The notes below the pieces were generated by a model. It did not search any database and was not told the origin of the DNA. It saw only the letters and a list, made by a program, of their open reading frames with translations. DNA of 64,000 nt, taken from positions 248,001 to 312,000 of the forward strand of contig JAWLHE010000006.1 of assembly GCA_041690495.1 (NCBI GenBank), read 5' to 3'. A program made the position numbers and the translations under genes. The DNA is from DATAAP01 sp041690495 (GTDB lineage Bacteria > Pseudomonadota > Alphaproteobacteria > CACIAM-22H2). Shown piece after piece: positions 1 to 7,497 of the stretch; position 1 is the first letter of the stretch, and the number at the start of each line of letters is the position of its first letter.

Positions 1-170
1 CCGACCTCGCCGAATTCGTTGATCAGCACGGCGGTGTCGGCCATGTCCGGATGCTTGAGCAGGCGGCTCAGCAGGGTCGTCTTGCCGCTTCCGAGAAACC
101 CGGTGATCACGGAGATCGGGATGCCTGCGGGCATGCCGCTCGGCTCGCTGCTGGATTCGTGGCCGGACAT
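1..170 (-). CDS. CobW/P47K-family GTP-binding protein, N-terminal part
   Basis: Only the first 56 codons lie in the window; the gene runs off the left edge. Reading leftwards from ATG at 170, a short Ser/Glu-rich leader is followed by ITGFLGSGKTTLLSRLL, the Walker A P-loop typical of CobW/YjiA/P47K metallochaperone GTPases, and then VLINEFGEVG, the switch segment of the same family. Members deliver or insert metals, often Zn or Co, but the part visible does not show which metal. It diverges from the response regulator at 304. The family call is secure and the function is inferred. Confidence 0.9.
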   Translation of the reverse strand, partial: MSGHESSSEPSGMPAGIPISVITGFLGSGKTTLLSRLLKHPDMADTAVLINEFGEV

Positions 171-303
171 GGCGGTCCTATACCACGCCGCACGATCCGC
201 CTGCCATGACAAGGAGAGCACAGCCGGGCTATCCTTGTCCGGCGTCCGGGATTGCGCGGGGCGGGCCCCGCTCCCGGCGCGGCTCCGACCGGAGGACAGC
301 GCC

Positions 304-681
304 ATGAAACCATCCGTCCTGCTCGTCGATGACGAGCCGAACATCGTGCTCTCGCTCGAGTTCCTGATGAAGCAGGCCGGCTACGACGTGCGCATCGCGC
401 GCGATGGCGACGGAGCCCTGAATGCGGTCAGGGAGCGTGCGCCGGACATCATCCTGCTCGACGTGATGACTCCCGGCCTCGACGGTTACGAGGTCTGCCA
501 AACGATCCGAGCCAATCCGGCGTGGAACGACGTGCGGATCGTAATGCTCACGGCGAAGAGCCGCGAGGTGGAGCGCGAAAAGGGGCTGGCGCTCGGCGCC
601 GACGACTACATCACCAAGCCTTTCTCGACCCGCGAGCTGGTCGACCGCGTCAAGCGGATGCTGGCGGACCGTCGTGCCTGA
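304..681 (+). CDS. Receiver-only response regulator
   Basis: A 125-residue single REC domain. The acidic pair DD at 9-10, phospho-acceptor D53 (LLDVM), T83 (MLTAK) and K105 (TKPF) are all present. No DNA-binding or enzymatic output domain follows, so it must signal by protein contact or act as a phosphate sink. I chose ATG 304 because the CheY-like fold begins there; the upstream extension of the open frame is not protein-like. Its stop overlaps the GTG start of the next gene by 8 bases, implying translational coupling. The likely kinase partner is the symporter-kinase at 3069. In the CrbS/CrbR acetate switch the regulator has a LuxR-type DNA-binding domain, which is absent here. Confidence 0.9.
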   Translation: MKPSVLLVDDEPNIVLSLEFLMKQAGYDVRIARDGDGALNAVRERAPDIILLDVMTPGLDGYEVCQTIRANPAWNDVRIVMLTAKSREVEREKGLALGADDYITKPFSTRELVDRVKRMLADRRA

Positions 682-2809
682 GCGAGTCACCGGCCTGACG
701 AACGCGCCTGCCGGGCGCAAGCAGCTTACGCCCGCCCGCCTGATCGCGATCGCCTTCGCCCTTGCCGCCCTGATCGGCGTCATCCTCTTCGCGCTCGTCT
801 TCAGCCTGCGCGGCGATCTCGGGACCCTTCCGCAGCGCGCCTATTCCGGTGCAATCATCGCTGTCGCCGCCGCCGTCGCACTCGGCTGGCTGGTCGTTCA
901 CCAGCTCGTGCTGCGGCCCCTTGCCCATCTCGGGGCGCAGGTGCGGCTGATCGCCGAGGCGAAATCCGACGCTCCGCTCGACCTGCGCACCTACCGCGCG
1001 CTCGGGCCGCTACCGGACGCCATCACGCAGCTGGCGGCCGAGTTCATGGCGGCACGGCGCGAGGTGCAGCAATCGGTGACAGCCGCGACGCACCGCGTCG
1101 AGGAGCAGAAGGGGCGGCTGGAGGCGATCCTGCGCGATCTGAGCGAGGGCGTGATGGTCTGCAATCTCGATCATCAGGTCCTCCTCTATAACCAGGTGGC
1201 GCTGTCGCTGCTGCACGTAGCGGGCGAGTTGGGGCTTGGCCGCTCTCTGTTCCAGCTGGTGACGCGCGAGCCGGTGACCCACGCGCTCGAGCGACTCCAT
1301 CAGCGACCCGCCGCCGCCGGAGCGACGGAGGAGAGCACGATCGCGGTCGTCTGCGCCACGGTGGACAGCCGCACCCTGCTCAGCGGGCGCATGAGCCTGG
1401 TGCTGGATGCGGAACAGCAGCCGACCGGATACGTGCTGACCTTCACTGACGCCACCCGCAGCATCGCCGAGTTGAGCCAGCGCGACGTCCTGCTGCGCAA
1501 CGCCACCGAGGGCCTGCGCCAGCCGATCGCCAACCTCCGCGCGGCCGCGGAGACGATCTCCTCCTTCCCGGAGATCACGCCGGCCGAGCGGCGCGCCTTC
1601 GAGGAGGTGATCCTGCGCGAAGGCAATGTCCTGAGCGAGCGCCTCGAGGCGCTCGACCGCGACTACCGCAGCCTCAGCGCAGGCTACTGGCCGATGGCGG
1701 ATATCCACTCGCTGGACCTGTTCAGCTGTGTCGTCCGCAGCCTCGGCGAGGCCGGCGGCCCGCAGGTGACGATGGTCGGCCTGCCGCTCTGGCTGCACGG
1801 CGACAGCCACTCCCTTGCGCTCGCGCTGGAACGGGTCCTGCGCAATCTCGCCGAAGCGACCGGCGTCAGCGCCTTCGACATCGAAGCCCTGCTTGGCGAC
1901 AAGCTGATCTATATCGAGATCGCCTGGGACGGTGTGCCGATCTCCTCGGCGGCACTCGATGCCTGGCGCGACGAGGAGCTGCCCGGAGCGCTCGGCCGCG
2001 CGACCCTGCGCGACATCCTCAACCGGCATGGCAGCGAGATGTGGAGCCGGGCGAAGCGGCCGGGGCGGGCGCTGCTTCGCCTGCCGGTGCCGGCGCCGAC
2101 GCGCATCCAGTTCGTGCCGCCGTCGCGACCGAGCATGCCGCCGCGGCCCGAGTTCTACGACTTCGACCTCCTGCAGCTCGGCACCCGGCCGCCGCTGGCC
2201 GCACGAACCCTGCGCTCGCTGAGCTACGTCGTGTTCGATACGGAGACCACCGGTCTCAGGCCCTCGCAGGGCGACGAGATCATCGCGATCGGTGCCGTGC
2301 GCATCGTCAACGGCCGGATCCTGACCGGCGAGACGTTCAGCCGTCTTGTCAATCCGAAGCGACCCGTCCCCGCCGAGTCGGTGCAGTTCCACGGCATCAC
2401 GGATGCGGTGGTCGCCGACGCGCCGCCGATCGAGGTCGTGCTGCCGCAGTTCAAGGCATTCGCCGCCGACTCGGCGCTGGTCGCGCACAACGCAGCCTTC
2501 GACCTGAAATTCCTCAAGCTCAAGGAGGAACTGTGCGGCGTGCGCTTCGACAACGTGCCGCTCGACACCCTGCTTATCTCGGCCTTCCTGTTTCCCGAAT
2601 TCACCGACCACAGCCTCGACGCCCTGGCCGATCGGCTGCGCATCGAGATTTCCGGCCGGCACACGGCGCTGGGCGATGCGATGGTGACGGCGGCGGTGTT
2701 CGTGCGGCTGCTGGAACTGCTCGAGGGCCGCAACATCACGACCTTGAGCGCGCTGATGGATGCATCGAATATGATGCTGGGGATTCGCGCCGGCCAGGCG
2801 CATTTCTGA
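674..2809 (+). CDS. Membrane PAS / degenerate histidine kinase / DEDDh 3'-5' exonuclease fusion
   Basis: A 711-residue protein. Two transmembrane segments (about 22-45 and 58-78) precede a HAMP-like linker and a PAS-like domain (about 145-260). Residues about 275-485 follow the layout of a histidine kinase, but the expected HELRxPL is replaced by GLRQPIANLR, so the phospho-histidine is missing, and the ATPase-like part has no clear N box. Residues 515-711 are a DnaQ-type exonuclease with all catalytic positions: D522 and E524 (FDTET), D610 (HNAAFDLKF), H663 and D668 (HTALGD). The GTG start overlaps the receiver gene. In Pseudomonas aeruginosa an annotated nuclease also lies beside a CBS/DUF294 gene and a symporter pair (recalled, not checked). 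The substrate is unknown. Confidence 0.85.
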   Translation: MPERVTGLTNAPAGRKQLTPARLIAIAFALAALIGVILFALVFSLRGDLGTLPQRAYSGAIIAVAAAVALGWLVVHQLVLRPLAHLGAQVRLIAEAKSDAPLDLRTYRALGPLPDAITQLAAEFMAARREVQQSVTAATHRVEEQKGRLEAILRDLSEGVMVCNLDHQVLLYNQVALSLLHVAGELGLGRSLFQLVTREPVTHALERLHQRPAAAGATEESTIAVVCATVDSRTLLSGRMSLVLDAEQQPTGYVLTFTDATRSIAELSQRDVLLRNATEGLRQPIANLRAAAETISSFPEITPAERRAFEEVILREGNVLSERLEALDRDYRSLSAGYWPMADIHSLDLFSCVVRSLGEAGGPQVTMVGLPLWLHGDSHSLALALERVLRNLAEATGVSAFDIEALLGDKLIYIEIAWDGVPISSAALDAWRDEELPGALGRATLRDILNRHGSEMWSRAKRPGRALLRLPVPAPTRIQFVPPSRPSMPPRPEFYDFDLLQLGTRPPLAARTLRSLSYVVFDTETTGLRPSQGDEIIAIGAVRIVNGRILTGETFSRLVNPKRPVPAESVQFHGITDAVVADAPPIEVVLPQFKAFAADSALVAHNAAFDLKFLKLKEELCGVRFDNVPLDTLLISAFLFPEFTDHSLDALADRLRIEISGRHTALGDAMVTAAVFVRLLELLEGRNITTLSALMDASNMMLGIRAGQAHF

Positions 2810-2834
2810 GCAGGGCCGGCGCCGGGAGGACACC

Positions 2835-3065
2835 ATGCGAAATGCCGTCACGGGAGACCGCCTGATCGCGCTGTTCCTGCTCGGCGTACTGCTGTTCACC
2901 CCGCCGATGATGGCGATCTTCAATATCGAGACGCTGGTCTTCGGCATCCCGCTGCTGTTCCTGTACCTGTTCGGCGGATGGGTTCTGTTGGTGGCGCTGC
3001 TCGCCTTCGTGCTGAGTCGCCATCGCGAGCCGCCGGCCGACAGCGCGCATGACGAAGGAGGCTAG
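2835..3065 (+). CDS. Small two-helix membrane protein
   Basis: 76 residues with two hydrophobic helices (about 9-28 and 33-62) and a polar, acidic C-terminal tail. GGGAGG lies about 6 bases before the ATG. It ends three bases before the symporter-kinase gene, so it is surely in the same operon. I infer it is a small subunit of the transporter-like domain of that kinase, as the DUF4212 protein at 12832 is for its symporter, but the sequences are not obviously related. No named family recognised. Confidence 0.75.
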   Translation: MRNAVTGDRLIALFLLGVLLFTPPMMAIFNIETLVFGIPLLFLYLFGGWVLLVALLAFVLSRHREPPADSAHDEGG

Positions 3066-3068
3066 CCG

Positions 3069-5825
3069 ATGCTCCAGCCCGGCGTGATCGTCGCGGCAGC
3101 CTTCGGCTATCTCTGCCTGCTGTTCGCGATCGCCTACTGGGCCGACAAGCGCGCCGATACCGGGCGCGGGATCGTCACCAGCCCCTACGTCTACGCACTG
3201 TCGATCGCGGTCTACTGCACCGCCTGGACCTTCTACGGCAGCGTCGGGCGCGCCGCCGCGTCGGGCGTCGACTTCCTGCCGATCTATCTCGGCCCCACCC
3301 TGGTCGCGATCCTGTGGTGGCACCTGATGCGCAAGATGCTGCGCATCAGCAAGAGCAACCGCATCACCTCGATCGCCGACTTCGTCGCTTCGCGCTACGG
3401 CAAGAGCCAGCTCCTCGGCGGGCTGGTTACCATCATCGCCGTCATCGTGATCATGCCGTATATCGCGCTGCAGCTGAAAGGCGTGTCCGCCAGCTTCAAC
3501 GTACTGCTGAATTATCCCGAGATCGTGATGCCGGCGGACGCCGACCCCGGCTCGATCTTCGGCGACACGGCGCTCTATGTCGCCGCGCTGATGGCGGCTT
3601 TCGCCATGCTCTATGGAACCCGCCACATCGATGCGACCGAGCGCCACGAGGGCATGGTCGCGGCGATCGCCTTCGAGTCGATCGTCAAGCTGGTCGCCTT
3701 CCTGTGCGTCGGCCTTTACGTGACCTTCGTCATGTTCGACGGCTTCGGCGACATCTTCCGTCAGGCCGCGATGCGTGCCGATCTCAGCAAGCTGTTCGTC
3801 ATGCAGGGCGTCGCCGATCACGGCGAATGGCTGACCCTGACCGTGCTGTCGATGGCGGCGATCCTGTTTCTGCCGCGGCAGTTCCAGGTCTCGGTGGTCG
3901 AGAACATAGACGAGCGCCATCTCGACAAGGCGGCCTGGCTGTTCCCGCTCTATCTGATCGCGATCAACATCTTCGTGCTGCCGATCGCGATCGCCGGACT
4001 GCTCGTCTTCCCGCCCGGAACCGTGGACGGCGACACTTTCGTGCTGACGCTGCCGATGAGCGAGCGCGCGGGCGGCCTGGCCCTCCTCGCCTTCATCGGC
4101 GGGCTTTCCGCAGCGACCGGCATGGTGATCGTCGAGAGCATCGCGCTCTCCACCATGTTGTGCAACGACCTCATCATGCCGATTCTGCTGCGCATCCGCT
4201 GGCTCGGGCTGACCGAGCGCGGCGACCTGACCCGGCTGGTGATCGCCATCCGCCGCGGCAGCATCGCCCTGGTTCTGCTGCTCGGCTATCTCTATTTCCA
4301 TTTCATCGGCGGTTCCTATGCGCTGGTCAGCATCGGCCTGCTGTCGTTCGCGGCGGTGGCGCAGTTCGCGCCCGCGATCATCGGCGGGATGTACTGGAAG
4401 GGCGCCACGCGCGCCGGCGCGCTGGCCGGGCTGTCCGCCGGTTTCCTGATGTGGGTCTACACGCTGCTGCTGCCGTCCTTCGCGCGTTCGGGCTGGCTGC
4501 CGATGGGTTTCCTCGACAATGGCCCGTTGGGCATAGAGCTGCTCAAACCCTACGCCCTGCTCGGCCTTTCCGGCTTCGATAATCTCTCTCATGCGCTGTT
4601 CTGGTGCATGGTCGCGAATGTCGGCCTCTATATCGGCGTCTCGATGATCACGCGCCAGAGCCCGACCGAGCGCATCCAGGCGACGCGCTTCGTCGAGGTC
4701 TTCCAGCAGCCCGACGCCGGCGACCGCACGCGGCTGTGGCGCGGCAGCACGTCGTTCGCCGACCTCTACGCGCTGGTGGTGCGCTTCATCGGCAAGCGTC
4801 GCGCCGACCAGAGCTTCGGAACCTATGCGGCGCGCCGCGGCCTCAATCTCGCCCGGCTCACCCGGGCGGATGCCGAGCTCGTCCACTTCACCGAGCGGCT
4901 GCTGGCGGGCGCGATCGGCGCCGCCTCGGCGCGCGTGATGGTCGCCTCGGCCGTCAAGGGCGAGAATGTCGGCCTCGACGAGGTCATGAAGATCCTCGAC
5001 GAGGCGTCGCAGGTCATCGAGTACAGCCGCCAACTCGAGGAGAAGTCGCGGGCGCTCGAGGCGGCGTCGACGGAGCTGCGCGCCGCGAACATCCGGCTCC
5101 AGGAGATCGACCGGCTCAAGGACGATTTCATGACCACGGTGACGCACGAGCTGCGAACGCCGCTGACCTCGATCCGGTCCTTTTCCGAGATCCTGCACGA
5201 CAACGCCAATCTCGCGCCCGAGCAGCGCACCGAGTTCCTCGCGATCATCATCAAGGAAAGCGAGCGGCTCACGCGACTCATCAACCAGGTGCTCGACCTG
5301 GCGCGCATCGAGGCGGGCCGCTTCGACTGGCAGATGCGACGCATCAGCGTCCGCGAGCTCCTGCTCGACGCGCTTGCCGCGACCCGGCAGTTGTTCAAGG
5401 ATCGCGATGTGGTGCTCGATGCCGATCTGCCCGCAGAGCTGCCCGACGTGCTCGCCGACCGCGACCAGCTCATGCAGGTATTCATCAATCTTCTTTCCAA
5501 CGCCGCAAAATTCTCGCCCGCCGGCTCAGGCAAGGTCGGCGTCGCGGTAGCGCTGCGCGGCGAGGGCGTCGAGATCCGGGTCAGCGACAACGGCCCGGGC
5601 ATCGCCCGCGAGCATCAGCAGGTCATCTTCGAGAAGTTCCGCCAGGTCGGCGACACGCTGAGCGGCAAGCCGCAGGGCTCGGGCCTCGGTCTCGCCATCT
5701 GCCGGCGCATCATCGAACATTTCGGCGGCCGCATCTGGGTTGAGAGCGAGCCCGGCGGCGGCGCGACGTTCGCCGTGCTCGTCCCCTACGCCGAACCGGA
5801 CTCGCGACTTGCCGCCGCCTCCTGA
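3069..5825 (+). CDS. Sodium:solute symporter-histidine kinase fusion (CrbS/CbrA-like)
   Basis: 918 residues. About 1-540 is a sodium:solute symporter (SLC5) domain with roughly 13 transmembrane segments. A cytosolic linker with a STAC-like segment leads to a coiled coil near 650-685. The kinase core has H693 in THELRTPL, an N-box region LLSNAAKFSP, and G boxes DNGPGIA and GSGLGLAIC. CrbS-type kinases sense or couple to acetate or related carbon sources and control acetate assimilation genes. The presence of a two-subunit symporter at 12832-14907 fits that role. No PAS domain is evident. The last 46 residues recur as a decayed copy at 6280-6420. Confidence 0.9.
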   Translation: MLQPGVIVAAAFGYLCLLFAIAYWADKRADTGRGIVTSPYVYALSIAVYCTAWTFYGSVGRAAASGVDFLPIYLGPTLVAILWWHLMRKMLRISKSNRITSIADFVASRYGKSQLLGGLVTIIAVIVIMPYIALQLKGVSASFNVLLNYPEIVMPADADPGSIFGDTALYVAALMAAFAMLYGTRHIDATERHEGMVAAIAFESIVKLVAFLCVGLYVTFVMFDGFGDIFRQAAMRADLSKLFVMQGVADHGEWLTLTVLSMAAILFLPRQFQVSVVENIDERHLDKAAWLFPLYLIAINIFVLPIAIAGLLVFPPGTVDGDTFVLTLPMSERAGGLALLAFIGGLSAATGMVIVESIALSTMLCNDLIMPILLRIRWLGLTERGDLTRLVIAIRRGSIALVLLLGYLYFHFIGGSYALVSIGLLSFAAVAQFAPAIIGGMYWKGATRAGALAGLSAGFLMWVYTLLLPSFARSGWLPMGFLDNGPLGIELLKPYALLGLSGFDNLSHALFWCMVANVGLYIGVSMITRQSPTERIQATRFVEVFQQPDAGDRTRLWRGSTSFADLYALVVRFIGKRRADQSFGTYAARRGLNLARLTRADAELVHFTERLLAGAIGAASARVMVASAVKGENVGLDEVMKILDEASQVIEYSRQLEEKSRALEAASTELRAANIRLQEIDRLKDDFMTTVTHELRTPLTSIRSFSEILHDNANLAPEQRTEFLAIIIKESERLTRLINQVLDLARIEAGRFDWQMRRISVRELLLDALAATRQLFKDRDVVLDADLPAELPDVLADRDQLMQVFINLLSNAAKFSPAGSGKVGVAVALRGEGVEIRVSDNGPGIAREHQQVIFEKFRQVGDTLSGKPQGSGLGLAICRRIIEHFGGRIWVESEPGGGATFAVLVPYAEPDSRLAAAS

Positions 5826-6062
5826 CCCTGGGTGAAACAGCGCGAAACAGTCAAGCGCCTGATTTTTCTCGAAATTTACGGAAGCGTTTCACTGCTTCAC
5901 CGGAATGCGCAGTTGCGCCGCCCGCTTCGCCGACGCTGCGGCCGCCCCCTCGAGGCAGCCTAGGCATCGGTCTGCATACCGGTTCTTTCACTGCCTTGCG
6001 GCCTCGGGCGAGGTTGCGGTTCCGCCCCCGGTCCCGGCGGGGCCCGGGGAACCAAACGATAA

Positions 6063-6088
6063 GCCCGCCGATCCTGCGATCGGCGGGC
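6063..6088. terminator. Strong hairpin in a 344-base non-coding gap
   Basis: An 11-base perfect inverted repeat (GCCCGCCGATC / GATCGGCGGGC) with a 4-base loop lies in the 5826-6168 gap after the kinase gene. No real T-run follows on the plus strand; on the minus strand it is followed by TTATCGTTT. It could end either converging transcript. The rest of the gap shows no gene; GTGAAAC at 5832 and GTTTCAC at 5885 form a second weak inverted pair. Confidence 0.5.
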
Positions 6089-6168
6089 GCGCTTCTCCGG
6101 CGCCAGTCAAGCACAAAGCCGGCCGGCACGGAAGGCGGGAATTCCGACGGCCCGGCACGGGAGCCGCC

Positions 6169-6278
6169 TCACCACACCTCCCCGGTGAGATCGGCGCGGA
6201 CGCGCTTGCGGAACGACTCGATCGCGCGCAGGGCATCGACCAGCAGGTCGCGCTCGCGGCGCGACAGGGCGTCGGGAT
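6169..6278 (-). pseudogene. Truncated copy of the 3' end of the CBS/DUF294 gene
   Basis: Read on the minus strand, this stretch encodes the last 35 residues and stop of the protein at 10351-11817, with only one residue changed (IEAF to IESF). The two DNA copies differ at roughly one base in ten. There is no start codon or upstream coding part: the homology stops near 6278, where the fragment below begins. It is a remnant, not a gene. Confidence 0.85.
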
Positions 6279-6279
6279 C

Positions 6280-6420
6280 AGGGCTCAACCCCGCCATCTA
6301 CCGGCGCATCATCGAGCATTTCGGCGGCCGCACCTGCGTCGAGAGCGAACCCGGCACCGGCGCCACCTTCGCGATGCTCATGCCCTACGCGAAAACCGAG
6401 CCGCGCCTTGCCGCGTCCTG
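6280..6420 (+). pseudogene. Truncated copy of the 3' end of the symporter-kinase gene
   Basis: The plus strand encodes a copy of the last 46 residues of the kinase at 3069-5825, from the GSGL G2 box through RRIIEHFGGR, VESEPG and GATFA to RLAAS. It starts abruptly at 6280 against the DUF294 remnant. The parental stop TGA has become TGG, so the frame reads on to 6475. Together the two remnants are the junction of a tandem duplication of the convergent kinase/DUF294 gene ends. Confidence 0.85.
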
Positions 6421-6475
6421 GCGGCCGGGCCCGACAGATCGACGAGAAACCTACGCTCGATCGATGGGCCGATGA

Positions 6476-7468
6476 TCAGTTCACTGTCTCGGCAACCCGC
6501 AGCAGGCCGATCGGAGGGAACAGGCCGAGCCTCCTCGCGACGTCCAGGTTTATGACGATCGCGAACTCTTTCATCCGTGCCACAGGAAGATCGCCGGGCA
6601 GCGCTTTTCCTACCAGGATGCGCCTCGCCTGCTCTGCTGCAAGCACGCCCACGTCATAGTAGCGCGCGGCAACCGATACGAGGGCGTGGGAGTTGATGAC
6701 CAGCTCCTCGTAGGGACTCAGAATGGGGAGCCGGTGCTCCATCGCTGCCGTGGTGAGTGCCTTGCCATTGCCGCGAAGAAAGGAGGACGATCCAATGTAG
6801 AGAAATTCCGCCCCCGCCGCCTTCAACGCCGCGACGCCGGCAGCAATGTCGGCGACACGCGGCCTTCCATCGGCCGCCAGCGGCAACTCGCGCGCGATCA
6901 GCTCGATACCCTGTCCGACGGTGAGTTCGGCCAGTTCGTCCCGCTTGAGCACGGAATTCGCCTCGTTGGCATTGTAGAGAAGACCGAGCCGCCTGAAGCC
7001 CGGGAGATAAGCGCGGATCGTGTCAATGTTCACCTCCTCGGGCACGCGATTGTAAGTCCCGGTCAGGTTGGACCGTCCCGTCCTGTCGAGGCTCTCGACC
7101 AACCCAGCGCCGACCGGGTCAGCCACAACCATGAATATCTGGGGAATGTCATGGTTGAAGGCCGGGTCTTTGAGCTGATCGAGCGTCCCCGCCACGCCGA
7201 CCGAGACGCTGGTGCCCCAGGTCAGGATCAGGTCGACCGCCTTGGCCCGCGCCTCGGCCAGGATTCCGGGGATCCGGGCCTCGTTGCGTTCAGCGTCCCG
7301 CAGGAGGATCTCGACGTCGAGCCCCGAGCGTGCCATCCCCTCCCGGAAGCCCGTGCAAGCCTCCTCGCATCCCCGCCACGTCGCGACCATGACCTTAAAT
7401 TCGGCCCCGCACGCGAGATTTGACGACAGCACGAAAATTGCGATCGCCGCGGCGAGTCCACGCATCAT
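6476..7468 (-). CDS. ABC-type substrate-binding protein (PF04392-like), orphan
   Basis: 330 residues with a hydrophobic export signal (about 1-20, ending near ACGAE). The body has the two-lobed periplasmic fold of the ABC_sub_bind family: VDLILTWGTSVSVGVAG, then IPQIFMVVADPVGAGLVES, and a C-terminal EQARRILVG helix. No ABC permease or ATPase gene is nearby; the genes immediately upstream encode two sensor-type membrane proteins. The family is often found beside signalling genes, so I infer it presents a small ligand to those sensors rather than feeding an ABC importer. The ligand is not evident. Confidence 0.85.
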   Translation of the reverse strand: MMRGLAAAIAIFVLSSNLACGAEFKVMVATWRGCEEACTGFREGMARSGLDVEILLRDAERNEARIPGILAEARAKAVDLILTWGTSVSVGVAGTLDQLKDPAFNHDIPQIFMVVADPVGAGLVESLDRTGRSNLTGTYNRVPEEVNIDTIRAYLPGFRRLGLLYNANEANSVLKRDELAELTVGQGIELIARELPLAADGRPRVADIAAGVAALKAAGAEFLYIGSSSFLRGNGKALTTAAMEHRLPILSPYEELVINSHALVSVAARYYDVGVLAAEQARRILVGKALPGDLPVARMKEFAIVINLDVARRLGLFPPIGLLRVAETVN

Positions 7469-7497
7469 TATTATTACTCCCCCCAGCCGACGAACCG

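Noticed and set aside
1010..2947. 645-codon open frame on the minus strand
   Set aside because: Antisense shadow of the exonuclease-fusion gene: Arg/His/Gln-rich, no domain, and it lies opposite an intact, motif-bearing protein.
2736..5198. 820-codon open frame on the minus strand
   Set aside because: Shadow of the symporter-kinase gene, dominated by Asp/Arg/Gln/His repeats that arise from the complementary strand of a high-GC gene.
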